Below, one piece after another: positions 8,640 through 17,318 of a DNA stretch of 64,000 nucleotides. Under the pieces are notes generated by a model. The model did not search any database. It saw only the letters and a list, made by a program, of their open reading frames with translations, and was not told where the DNA came from. Each line of letters begins with the position of its first letter. Position 1 is the first letter of the stretch. The position numbers were made by a program, and so were the translations under genes. Source of the DNA: Rubripirellula reticaptiva (GTDB lineage Bacteria; Planctomycetota; Planctomycetia; Pirellulales; Pirellulaceae); the NCBI RefSeq assembly GCF_007860175.1, contig NZ_SJPX01000005.1, positions 496,001 to 560,000 on the forward strand, in the 5' to 3' direction.

Positions 8640-9923
8640 ATGGATCTCTCAAATACGATTGCTTTGATTCTTGGCGGCGGACGGGGCACGCGTTTGTTCC
8701 CTTTGACAAAGATCCGTGCTAAACCAGCGGTTCCGTTGGCGGCAAAGTATCGTTTGATCGACATCCCGATCAGTAACTGCATCAACAGCGGGCTGAACCG
8801 CGCCTATGTCTTGACCCAGTTCTTGTCGGAAAGTCTGCACCGGCACTTGCGGCAAACCTATACGTTCGATCACTTCAGCGGCGGCTTTGTCGAATTGCTT
8901 GCTGCCCAGCAAACCGTTGACGAAGGTACCGATTGGTACCAGGGAACAGCCGACGCGGTGCGCAAGAACTTGGTCCATTTGGAAGAAGACTGGATCAAGC
9001 ACGTTTTGATTCTGTCCGGTGACCAACTTTACCGGATGGACTTTCGCGAGATGATGAAGACGCACATCGAATCGGGCGCAGCGGCGACGATTGCCGGCAT
9101 CCCAGTCAACCGAGAAGACGCGTCGGCGCTGGGTATCATGCAGGTCGATGACGACGGACGGGTGCAAGGCTTTATCGAAAAACCAAAAACCGAAGAAGAA
9201 CTAGCCAAAGTTCGTATGGATCCAGCTTGGATCGACGCTCGTGGTATCCCCAGCCATGGCCGCGATTGTTTGGCCAGCATGGGTTTGTACATCTTCAACA
9301 AAGACGTGATGGTGGACTTGCTGCGCAGCACCGATCACGAAGACTTTGGCAAAGAAGTGTTCCCCGAGGCACTGAAGTCGCACAAGGTTCAAGTGCACCT
9401 GTTCGATGGTTATTGGGAAGACATCGGTACGATCCGCGCGTTCTACGAAGCGAACTTATCGCTGGCCGGCAAGAACCCGCCGTTCGATATCCGAAATCGC
9501 CAGGCTCCGATCTACAGCCGGCCAAGATTCCTGCCCCCGACCATCATGGGCGACACCAAGATTACCGGTAGCTTGATCGCCGACGGTTGCCGCATTGGCG
9601 ATAATGTCACGATCGAAAACAGTGTGATCGGTTTGCGAACCGTGATTGGTGACAACGTTACGATCAAAGATTGCGTCGTGATGGGTGCCGACCACATCGA
9701 GGATGCTGGCCCGCAAGCCAACGGCGCCGTGCCCACTGGAATCGGTGATGGTTCAACGATCGTTGGAACAATCTTGGACAAGAATTGTCGGATCGGCCAG
9801 AACGTGAAGATCGTCAACGAGAAGGGCATCGAAAACCAAGGCGAAGACGAACCGTTGCAAGTTCGCGACGGCATCCCGATCGTGATCAAGAACGCCACGA
9901 TCGAAGACGGCTTCGTGATGTAA
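8640..9923 (+). CDS. glgC: Glucose-1-phosphate adenylyltransferase
   Basis: A 427-residue ADP-glucose pyrophosphorylase, the committing step of bacterial glycogen synthesis. The N-terminal nucleotidyltransferase domain has LGGGRGTRLFPLT, RAKPAVPLAAKYRLID and SGDQLYRMD. FIEKPK is the sugar-phosphate contact. From about residue 300 there is a left-handed beta-helix of hexapeptide repeats (ITGSLIADGCRIGDNVTIENSVIG). The frame is open further upstream, but the ATG at 8640 fits the family N-terminus. Other glycogen genes are not in the window. Confidence 0.93.
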   Translation: MDLSNTIALILGGGRGTRLFPLTKIRAKPAVPLAAKYRLIDIPISNCINSGLNRAYVLTQFLSESLHRHLRQTYTFDHFSGGFVELLAAQQTVDEGTDWYQGTADAVRKNLVHLEEDWIKHVLILSGDQLYRMDFREMMKTHIESGAAATIAGIPVNREDASALGIMQVDDDGRVQGFIEKPKTEEELAKVRMDPAWIDARGIPSHGRDCLASMGLYIFNKDVMVDLLRSTDHEDFGKEVFPEALKSHKVQVHLFDGYWEDIGTIRAFYEANLSLAGKNPPFDIRNRQAPIYSRPRFLPPTIMGDTKITGSLIADGCRIGDNVTIENSVIGLRTVIGDNVTIKDCVVMGADHIEDAGPQANGAVPTGIGDGSTIVGTILDKNCRIGQNVKIVNEKGIENQGEDEPLQVRDGIPIVIKNATIEDGFVM

Positions 9924-9955
9924 AGTCAATTCGCAGGGTGTGTACCGCGTGTTTC

Positions 9956-9976
9956 ATCAACTGCTTTGCAGTTGAT
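9956..9976. terminator. Perfect hairpin between convergent genes
   Basis: A 9-bp perfect stem, ATCAACTGC and GCAGTTGAT, with a TTT loop sits between the ends of the convergent glgC and secA-like genes. There is no long T-tract on either side. It could be a bidirectional terminator or an mRNA 3'-end stabiliser. Confidence 0.4.
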
Positions 9977-10016
9977 ATCCCGGGTGCGAAGTCGCGGGTC
10001 CACAAGGCGGGGCCCG

Positions 10017-12215
10017 TTAGTCTGGCGTGTCCAAGTACGGATCTTGGCCGATTTCACGCTGCATTTTCTTGCGTTCTTTTTCGTGGTGCATCAGCACCAT
10101 GCGGTCCCGAAAGTGCCGCTTCTCGACTTTCAATTGCGCCTTGCGGAACAGTTTGGCCAGGCGGTCGACAGATCCGCCGGTGGCGGCGCCCTGAGTCTTT
10201 AAACGCTCGGACTTCTTAACGCCCAACCCTGTTTTCAAGATGTCGTCGTCAAGCGACAAGTACTGGCGGTACGAACCGCTGTCACCTTGTCGACCACAAC
10301 GACCAATCAATTGTCGGTCAATTCGCGCCGCGTCGTGCAGTTCGGTACAGATCACGTGCATGCCGCCTAGCTTTTCGACGCCGTCGGACAGCTTGATGTC
10401 GGTGCCGCGTCCGGCCATGTTCGTTGCCACCGTGACTCGGCCGGTTCCGCCTGCCGCGGCGACAATTTCCGCTTCTTGTTCGACGTTGTTGGCGTTCAGA
10501 ACTTTGTGTTCGATGCCAAGTTCGTTCAACATCCGCGACAGCAGCTCACTTTTATCGATCGACCGTGTCCCGATCAAAATCGGTCGTCCGGTCGCGTGAA
10601 TTTCTTTGATTTCTTCGACAATTGCCTGAAACTTGCGTTCCATCGTGCCGAACACGCGGTCCTTCAACCGCGCCCGACGAGGCGGCTTGTTCGTCGGTAC
10701 TCGCAGTACCGGCGTACGATAGATCCGTCGCAGCTCGCTAGCGCTGGTGGCCGCCGTCCCGGTCATTCCGGCCAAGTGCGGATATCGCAGAAACAAATCC
10801 TGGACCGTGATCCGAGCCGCTTGGCCCGTCGGAACGCTGATCTCGATGTTTTCCTTTGATTCAATTGCTTGGTGAATCCCGTCACGCCATTTTCGGCCTT
10901 CGGCCAACCGCCCGGTAAATTCGTCCACAATCACGATCTCGTCCTCGCCCTTATCGCCAGGCCGGACGACGTATTGGCGGTCAAGCAAAAATTCGCGGTG
11001 CACTTTGATCGCCCGCTCGGTGTATTCGTACAAATCGACCAACCCCATCGTGCGAACGAGATCGGATTTTGGCAGCGCACGGACCTTTTGCCGGCCGCGT
11101 GACGTCAATTCGTACTGTTTCGTATCTGGATGGATCGTAAAGTGATCGTCCAGCTCGTATTCGGTCGCCGTGTCAGACGCCCAGCGATACGTTTCGACGA
11201 TCTGGTCGCGAACATTATCTTCGATACTGCCAATGATCAGCGGCGTACGCGCTTCGTCGATCAGAATACTGTCAGCCTCGTCGACCAAGCAAAAGTGCAT
11301 GCCTCGCATCACGATTTCGTCGCCGCCGCCGCCAAACCCGGCACCTCCGTCGCCCAACATCTCTGTTTGCAGTCGGTTCTGAGCACGCAGCAACAATCGG
11401 TCACGCAGGAAATCAAAGCCGAATTCCTTGGCGGTACCGTAAGTAATCGCCGCAGCATAAGACTTTCGCCGCGACGTTTGGTCGTCGGGCGTTTGGATGA
11501 TGCCGACGTCAACGCCCAACATCGCAAACAACGGCTGCATCCACTCGGCATCCCGTTTGGCCAAGTAATCGTTCACCGTCGCCAAATGCGCGCCCTTGCC
11601 GGTCAACGAGTGAAGATAAAGGGGCAACGTCGCGGTCAACGTCTTACCTTCGCCCGTCTGCATCTCGGCAACGTAACCTTCGAACAGGGCAATGCCGCCG
11701 ATGATCTGTACGTCGTAATGCCGCATCGAAAGTGCCCGGCGGCCGGCTTCGCGAGTCAGCGCATAGGCTTCGGGAAGCAGCGTCGCCAGTTTTTCGCCAG
11801 CCATCGCTCGATATCGAATTGCTAGCGAGCGTTTGCGAAGTTCGGTATCCGGCTCGGCCTTTAGCGTCGACTCGAGTGCGTTGACTTGCGCCAGTTGCCG
11901 CTTCCACCGGATCAGCTGCGGGCGAAATCCTTGACGCGAGACCACGGACAACGTCTTACCCGAGTCATTGCCCCGTCGTTTGTTAGCCTCGTCGTCAGAC
12001 GAAGGGGCCGGCGGAGGTGCACCCGGCGGCAAACTGGATTCGGTCGCGACGGATTCGATGATGTCAGTGATTTCGCCGGAGTCCAAGATTTCACCGGTGT
12101 CTTCGCCGAGGTCTGCACCGGTCCCCGCAAGCTGCGGATCGATTTGCGGATCAACCTGAGGATCGGCAGAGTTTGGGTGCGTGGGGTTCTCGGAGTTCGT
12201 ATTTCCGGCCGACAT
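10017..12215 (-). CDS. SecA-like translocase ATPase, truncated at the C-terminus
   Basis: A 732-residue SecA paralogue. The first 100 or so residues are a low-complexity Asp/Pro-rich extension. The motor is intact: MQTGEGKT (Walker A), VDEADSILIDEART (Walker B), the preprotein-crosslinking region, MTGTAATS, and NMAGRGTDIKL with IGRCGRQGDSG in motor 2. After SLDDDILK only about 80 residues remain, so most of the helical scaffold, the whole helical wing and the zinc-binding C-terminus of housekeeping SecA (usually 830-1000 residues) are missing. This suggests an accessory SecA2-like protein or an ATPase with another job. No Sec-channel gene is nearby. Confidence 0.85.
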   Translation of the reverse strand: MSAGNTNSENPTHPNSADPQVDPQIDPQLAGTGADLGEDTGEILDSGEITDIIESVATESSLPPGAPPPAPSSDDEANKRRGNDSGKTLSVVSRQGFRPQLIRWKRQLAQVNALESTLKAEPDTELRKRSLAIRYRAMAGEKLATLLPEAYALTREAGRRALSMRHYDVQIIGGIALFEGYVAEMQTGEGKTLTATLPLYLHSLTGKGAHLATVNDYLAKRDAEWMQPLFAMLGVDVGIIQTPDDQTSRRKSYAAAITYGTAKEFGFDFLRDRLLLRAQNRLQTEMLGDGGAGFGGGGDEIVMRGMHFCLVDEADSILIDEARTPLIIGSIEDNVRDQIVETYRWASDTATEYELDDHFTIHPDTKQYELTSRGRQKVRALPKSDLVRTMGLVDLYEYTERAIKVHREFLLDRQYVVRPGDKGEDEIVIVDEFTGRLAEGRKWRDGIHQAIESKENIEISVPTGQAARITVQDLFLRYPHLAGMTGTAATSASELRRIYRTPVLRVPTNKPPRRARLKDRVFGTMERKFQAIVEEIKEIHATGRPILIGTRSIDKSELLSRMLNELGIEHKVLNANNVEQEAEIVAAAGGTGRVTVATNMAGRGTDIKLSDGVEKLGGMHVICTELHDAARIDRQLIGRCGRQGDSGSYRQYLSLDDDILKTGLGVKKSERLKTQGAATGGSVDRLAKLFRKAQLKVEKRHFRDRMVLMHHEKERKKMQREIGQDPYLDTPD

Positions 12216-12407
12216 CGGTACTACTTCGTCAAAAAACGTTGAAAAGATTGGGCACGACGAGGGTCAAAACACCCCTCAATAGGGATCAATCGCCGTGAAA
12301 CATGCATTCTAGTGCATCGTTTTGAGATGCTAGGCAAACTTTGACGCTTTCGTCCGTCAAGTTGGGCAACTTGGAGCAGGTGTTCGGCCTCTGAGGACAG
12401 TGCTGCA

Positions 12408-12448
12408 TATACCAGTGAATCCAGTCGATTGCCTTATACCAGTCAATC
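12408..12448. repeat. 27-bp-period direct repeat upstream of the porin gene
   Basis: TATACCAGTGAATC (12408-12421) recurs as TATACCAGTCAATC (12435-12448), 13 of 14 bases identical and 27 bp apart. The second copy ends 28 bp before the BBP7 gene. The position suggests an iterated regulator site or promoter element. Confidence 0.4.
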
Positions 12449-12476
12449 AGTGTTCCCGGACTGTACGAGACGTTTT

Positions 12477-14027
12477 ATGAAAACTAATTTGAAGAAGCTG
12501 GCCCTCACAGCAATGTTGCTTTCTGGCACCAGCATGGCAATGGCAGATAATGGTAGTTCGACAATCGGAGATCTTCCCGGATACGGCGAAGATGCTTACT
12601 TCGGTGAAGACGCAGCCTACTCTGACACTACAGAAATTTATGACAGCGAAGACGCTGCCTATCAAGATGAATCCTACGACGACGGCGTCGTAGCCCCGGT
12701 TGCTCACAGCGAGCGTTCGGTCATCGCACGAGCACCTCGTCGTCGATCGGTTCAAACACCGGCCCATGCGACCGCTTACGCACCCGTCCAAGCATCGCAA
12801 ATGCAAACGGCTTCGTTCAGCGGCGACTGCGGTTGCGAGTCTGGCAACTGCGGCGGCGGATGCGGCGTTGAAATGCAATACACCATGGGTGCTAGCTGCG
12901 GCTGCGAAACGCCGAACTGCGATGGCGGCTGTGGCGGATGCGGCACTGCAGGTCGAATGACGAACCTGTTCAACACTTGCGACAGCAACGCTTGGGCGTC
13001 GCTCGAAGCACTGTTGTGGTTCGCCCAACCACGTGACCTTGCACCGCTGGTACTAGGATCGGATCCTGGCACTTTGCCGGTTCTTGGCCAGCCTGGCAAC
13101 GTCCGAACCTTGTTCGGTGGCGAAGGCGAAACGGAACTGTCGGCCGGCTTCCGAGTCGACGGCGGATTCTGGTTGAGCGATCATGTCGGTGTCGGCGGAC
13201 GTTTCTGGATGCTTGACGAAAGCGGCAGCGACTTCAGCTACAGCGGCAACGGCAGCGACCAATCGGTCGGCCGTTCGTACTTCAACACCAGCCCAGGTGC
13301 GGTTGGCGAAGACGCTTTGTTGGTCGCTCAACAAGGCATCTTCCAAGGCAACCTGCAAGCCGAAAGCTCGTTGGACATCATGGCTGCGGAAGCTTACGCT
13401 CGCCTGCGTTTCGGAAGTGGCAAGCATTGCAACCTCGACTTCATCGGTGGCTACTCGCACTTTGAAATCGACGACACGCTTAGCATCAACAGCACGACGA
13501 TCAACACCGCTGCATCGGGTGGCAACCCAATCGGCACCATCCGTACGTTCTCGGACCGCTTCGGTGGCGAAAACGAATTCAATGGTGGTCAACTTGGTTT
13601 CGACATGATCATGCATCGTGGTTGCTGGACCGTCAGCTCGCTGACCAAGGTTCACTTGGGCAACATGGATCAACGATTCACCGCAGCAGGTAACTACACT
13701 CGCCAGATTCCTGGTGGAGCAGTCACCGGCGGCAGCGGCGGCGTCTTGGCCAGCTCGACAGCGATGGATGTAGAACGCAGCGTGTTTGCTTTCGCACCAG
13801 AAGCCAACTTCAAGATTGGATACAACTTCCGTCCGAACGTGGCTCTGACCGTCGGCTACAGCTTCATCTACTTCGATAACCTTGCTCTTGCTGGCGACGC
13901 GGTCAACCGCAGCGTCCAAGGCAACACGATCGGAACAGGCAACTCCGGTGCCAACCCCATCTTCGACTTCAACGATTCGAGCTTGTGGGTTCACGGCATC
14001 GACCTAGGCGTCGCAATCAACTTCTAA
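12477..14027 (+). CDS. BBP7-type outer-membrane beta-barrel protein
   Basis: A 516-residue exported protein. The signal peptide is MKTNLKKLALTAMLLSG through MAMADN. An acidic, Tyr-rich stretch (about 25-75) is followed by a Cys/Gly-rich patch (about 115-155) with two similar blocks, GDCGCESGNCGGGCG and SCGCETPNCDGGCGGCG. Then comes the BBP7 beta-barrel, opening with WASLEALLWFAQPRDLAPLV and ending in GIDLGVAINF with a terminal Phe, as usual for outer-membrane barrels. BBP7 is largely confined to planctomycetes. Start at 12477 because the signal peptide begins there. A strong terminator follows and a direct repeat precedes the gene, so it is probably monocistronic and well expressed. Confidence 0.82.
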   Translation: MKTNLKKLALTAMLLSGTSMAMADNGSSTIGDLPGYGEDAYFGEDAAYSDTTEIYDSEDAAYQDESYDDGVVAPVAHSERSVIARAPRRRSVQTPAHATAYAPVQASQMQTASFSGDCGCESGNCGGGCGVEMQYTMGASCGCETPNCDGGCGGCGTAGRMTNLFNTCDSNAWASLEALLWFAQPRDLAPLVLGSDPGTLPVLGQPGNVRTLFGGEGETELSAGFRVDGGFWLSDHVGVGGRFWMLDESGSDFSYSGNGSDQSVGRSYFNTSPGAVGEDALLVAQQGIFQGNLQAESSLDIMAAEAYARLRFGSGKHCNLDFIGGYSHFEIDDTLSINSTTINTAASGGNPIGTIRTFSDRFGGENEFNGGQLGFDMIMHRGCWTVSSLTKVHLGNMDQRFTAAGNYTRQIPGGAVTGGSGGVLASSTAMDVERSVFAFAPEANFKIGYNFRPNVALTVGYSFIYFDNLALAGDAVNRSVQGNTIGTGNSGANPIFDFNDSSLWVHGIDLGVAINF

Positions 14028-14113
14028 GCGGCGAATTTCGTCCGGCGGCTCCGACTTCGATAAGCAGTCCGGAACACCGCTTTGGAGTCGCCAATTGGCG
14101 AAGCAACGACCGA

Positions 14114-14148
14114 AAGCTCGGTGGGTTCATCCCACCGAGCTTTTTTTG
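14114..14148 (+). terminator. Rho-independent terminator of the BBP7 gene
   Basis: A 12-bp perfect stem, AAGCTCGGTGGG (14114-14125) and CCCACCGAGCTT (14131-14142), with a 5-base loop runs straight into a run of T. It lies about 90 bp after the porin stop codon. This is the clearest terminator in the window. Confidence 0.88.
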
Positions 14149-14312
14149 TTTGCCCAGTGAGCACAAGTATCTGCCAACCGTACACCGACATTCCTTTTGC
14201 AATCCAAAGCTCGGCGGAATATCGCGACAGCCATCCACGCGATGGAGAAGAACGACAGCAACGTGATGCCCTGACGGTCATTGCATTCAACATATTGAAA
14301 GCCGATCCTGCT

Positions 14313-15194
14313 TTAGTTCGAGGCACCGCTTTCTTCACGATCACTGGGACCTTCCGCAAATAGGATGACCTGCATAGCCAATTCTTGATCCGATTTTGGA
14401 AAGCGTTCAATCGCTTTTTCCATAGGCTCGTCCTCCTCAAGAAAGTCACAAGCTTCAAGAAACAATCGCAGCTGTTGTCGGTCAAAAACAAGCAACCCTT
14501 TGAAGAACTCTTCGGCGATACTCGGGTCTTTGACAGGTCCGCGTTCGCTTTCTAGCGAGGTTTGGAATGCACGTTGAATTCGCTGTCCCGACGCAGCAGA
14601 TTTTTTCTGTTGTTCTTCAGACAGCGAAAGGTAGTTAGAAACGATCTCGACGGACGTAGCGTTCAACCTAAGTCTCGCGATTAACCGACTTGCGATGTCC
14701 ACTCGCTGTTCTTTGCCAAGCTTTGGCGAGAGCTCATCCCAAAACTCCGTACTCAGCTGAGCTTCCCGCTTTGCAATAACTGCCAGATCTTTCTTGTTGA
14801 GGGAATTTTCTTCACCTTGATAACGGGCGAACACATCGTCATCACGACGCGATCCAGTGCGGTTTGTGTACATGCGGTCAATCTCAGCAACTGGAAGAAT
14901 CTTCTTTTCAACCAGCAGTGCTTTAAGCTCAACCGCAGGATTTAGCTCTGGACTCGCCAGATAAAGACGCCCACGCTGGCCACGCCAGTCGACGCGCCGT
15001 TGAATCGGTTTCCTTGGAACATTGGTAGCATCCCCGCCACTCTCCCGCATCATGCGTTCCAGCAAAAAGGATGAAGGCAGGGGGTACTCAACATCATCGT
15101 CTGCATGCACCGCACATTCAAAAGCAAAGTTCGGACAGATCCAACTGGTGAACAGGAGCAGACGTAGTAATTCCTTTTGAAAAGACAAATACAT
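14313..15194 (-). CDS. Unrecognised secreted protein
   Basis: A 293-residue protein I do not recognise. From the ATG at 15194 it starts with MYLSFQKELLRLLLFTSW, a likely signal peptide ending near AVHADDD. The rest is highly charged and mostly predicted helix, with no catalytic motif that I can see. The frame is open to an ATG at 15239, but the signal peptide argues for the inner start; neither has a good ribosome binding site. Several sampled 60-bp lines are only 43-47% GC, well below neighbouring genes. It is followed on the other side by another orphan secreted protein in the same orientation. Confidence 0.55.
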   Translation of the reverse strand: MYLSFQKELLRLLLFTSWICPNFAFECAVHADDDVEYPLPSSFLLERMMRESGGDATNVPRKPIQRRVDWRGQRGRLYLASPELNPAVELKALLVEKKILPVAEIDRMYTNRTGSRRDDDVFARYQGEENSLNKKDLAVIAKREAQLSTEFWDELSPKLGKEQRVDIASRLIARLRLNATSVEIVSNYLSLSEEQQKKSAASGQRIQRAFQTSLESERGPVKDPSIAEEFFKGLLVFDRQQLRLFLEACDFLEEDEPMEKAIERFPKSDQELAMQVILFAEGPSDREESGASN

Positions 15195-15256
15195 ATTTAT
15201 AACCGTATGGGAATTCGGAGATTCTGTTCGATGGAGCACTAGTCGTCGAACAACGT

Positions 15257-15817
15257 TCAGGGCACGTAGACGGTGAAATTACTGTTGGTCGCGGCGGTAA
15301 ATATCCAACCCGTTCCGTTTACGATGTAGTCGACGGTGTAAGCACCCGAATACGGGTCATAGAAGGAGCGGCGTAAAGCGTACACACCCGTGTAAGACTT
15401 TTCTTGAACCCACTTCGTTTTCGTACCAGCTTCCCACATAGAAGAATCAGGGTAGACACCATTACCATAAGCCTCAACAACATCAGGAGCCTTAACAAGC
15501 GTCACGTTAGTGGCGCCATTCGCGAGTGCCCCAGACGTCCCTCCACTATACGTCGCACTGACTGTTACTCTGCCGAGCAGCACATTGTACTCGTCGTACA
15601 CATCATCAACTCTAACGTCTGGGCTAACAGTACTGGATAGGTTGAAGGTTGAATCGTGCGTGAACTCAGTGTCGAAGTCTGCTTGATAGTAAATTGGGTT
15701 GAAAACCAAAGAAGGAAAGGCTGGCCCATAAGATGCAGACTGAGCATTCACATTAGTTGAAGCGACGATCGTTACGACAAGCAAGAAAACAGCAAAATTC
15801 GCAGATTCATAGGACAT
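15257..15817 (-). CDS. Unrecognised small secreted protein
   Basis: A 186-residue protein with a clear signal peptide (MSYESANFAVFLLVVTIVAS to NVNAQ). The mature part is rich in Tyr, Thr, Ser, Asn and Val and has an alternating beta-like pattern, with almost no Lys and no Cys. No domain is recognised; an extracellular structural or surface protein would fit. The upstream extension to 15880 lacks protein-like character. Its base composition is AT-richer than the window average, like the next gene downstream, 62 bp away on the same strand. Confidence 0.5.
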   Translation of the reverse strand: MSYESANFAVFLLVVTIVASTNVNAQSASYGPAFPSLVFNPIYYQADFDTEFTHDSTFNLSSTVSPDVRVDDVYDEYNVLLGRVTVSATYSGGTSGALANGATNVTLVKAPDVVEAYGNGVYPDSSMWEAGTKTKWVQEKSYTGVYALRRSFYDPYSGAYTVDYIVNGTGWIFTAATNSNFTVYVP

Positions 15818-16426
15818 AACCCAGGGTTGAGAGTTAAGAACGCAGTCCACTTGACGAGAACGTAAAAACAAAGGCACCACAGCCGATCGGAATCATCACG
15901 ATGAGAGAAATCGAACTTCAGGCCCCGAAAGCCTTAAGGACGCCTCGATGACCACCAACCAAAACAACTCGCGTTCGCCGTCCCCAACAGAGGGGGTCAA
16001 GCAAGAGAACTGACCCTAGCACACCGTGTGCAAGGATACAAGTTGACGAACAAGAAATTTGGGAATCAATCACGCCGGGAAGACTCCAGGCTCGATTGAC
16101 GACTCCGCCGACAAGACCGGGCGAGCGATAATTCACCTGCGTCGTCATCCAAGCGGCCCCTGCGGGCCACGTGATAATTTGCGACGTTGATTTGAATCGA
16201 AACGGTGCCCAAACGTCAGCCCACGGGTTGTTGTTTGCTTAGCGAAGCTGTGGGATGTTTGATTCGTGAAAATGAGCAACATTTGACTCAGCCGTCTTTA
16301 CATTCTGCGAGGTACCGCAGCAACTGGCTCATGCTATTGGATCATCAGCGGATCGACCCGATTACAGCTAGGATCCAAAGTCTACCAATCACAACCACAG
16401 AACACCGAACGCCCGACTGACCTGCG
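15818..16426. other. About 600 bp of non-coding DNA
   Basis: No convincing gene is visible. It contains a 6-bp inverted repeat, GGGTCA (15994-15999) with TGACCC (16011-16016), and a GGCCC/GGGCC hairpin at 16155-16168. It probably carries the promoter of the orphan secreted genes at the left and of the aldo/keto reductase at the right. With the two low-GC orphan genes it may be the remains of an insertion. Confidence 0.35.
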
Positions 16427-17314
16427 ATGAATTCGATCACCTTTGGACTCTGGCCCCTGGCGGGCGTTACGACCGTCGGAGTCACCGCGGACGATGCGGA
16501 CGCCACGATGACAGCCATCATCGATGGCGGACTCACGGCTTTCGACACCGCGTTTAGTTACGGCTACGACGGCGAGAGTGATCAGTTGCTGGGGCGTTTC
16601 ATCGGCAACGACCGAGACCGTTTTTCGGTCACCGGCAAAGTCGGACAGCGCTGGTCGGCGGATCACAAACGGATCGTCGATGGATCAGCGGCCACACTAT
16701 GCGCCGACGCCGAAACGTCGCTCAAACGAATCGGCATCGAGCAGTTCGATGTGCTGATGCTGCATTCGCCGGACCCGAATGTCGAGATCGAAAAGTCGGC
16801 GGAAACGATGGGCGAGTTGTTGCACCGCGGCTTGACGAAGCGAGTCGGTGTTTGCAATGTCGACGCCGAACAACTACGTCGATTCTCCGGTGCAGTCGCA
16901 TGCACCGCCGTGCAATGCCCGCTGAACCTACTGCAACGTGATTCGCTGGATGACTTCATTCCCGAGGCCATGAAACTTGGCTGTGAAGTGCATGTGTTTT
17001 GGGCGCTGATGAAAGGGTTGTTGGCGGGAAAAATTAGCCGCGACCATCAGTTCGCCGAAGGCGACAGCCGCCCTGGCTATGAAGTCTTTCAAGGCGCCGC
17101 TCGCCAGCACGCTCACGATGTGATCGATCAAATGAAGTTGATCGCCGAGTCGACCGGCAAAACGATCGCACAACTGTCCATCGGCTGGGCTGCGTCCCAG
17201 CCTGGTGTGAGTTCCGCCTTGGTCGGTGCTCGGCGCCCCGAACAGGCACAAGAAATCGCAGCCACCACGCGACTTAGCCCGGACGTACTTGCCGCGCTGG
17301 ATGCGTTGATCTAG
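16427..17314 (+). CDS. Aldo/keto reductase
   Basis: A 295-residue NAD(P)H-dependent oxidoreductase of the aldo/keto reductase fold. The catalytic set can be read: Asp and Tyr in FDTAFSYGYDGES, Lys in VTGKVGQRW, and His in DVLMLHSPDP. GWAASQPGVSSALVGARRPEQ near the C-terminus is the cofactor-binding segment. The fold fits the general-stress/perakine-reductase-like subgroup rather than a known sugar reductase, and the substrate is unknown. It converges on sufS, with only 4 bp between the two stop codons. Confidence 0.88.
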   Translation: MNSITFGLWPLAGVTTVGVTADDADATMTAIIDGGLTAFDTAFSYGYDGESDQLLGRFIGNDRDRFSVTGKVGQRWSADHKRIVDGSAATLCADAETSLKRIGIEQFDVLMLHSPDPNVEIEKSAETMGELLHRGLTKRVGVCNVDAEQLRRFSGAVACTAVQCPLNLLQRDSLDDFIPEAMKLGCEVHVFWALMKGLLAGKISRDHQFAEGDSRPGYEVFQGAARQHAHDVIDQMKLIAESTGKTIAQLSIGWAASQPGVSSALVGARRPEQAQEIAATTRLSPDVLAALDALI

Positions 17315-17318
17315 CGGA

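Noticed and set aside
13053-13994. Long leftward frame (313 codons) opposite the BBP7 gene
   Set aside because: It mirrors codon bias of the BBP7 frame; the forward product has a signal peptide and a recognised family.
15918-16148. 76-codon leftward frame in the non-coding region
   Set aside because: Composition is not protein-like and there is no ribosome binding site or family similarity.
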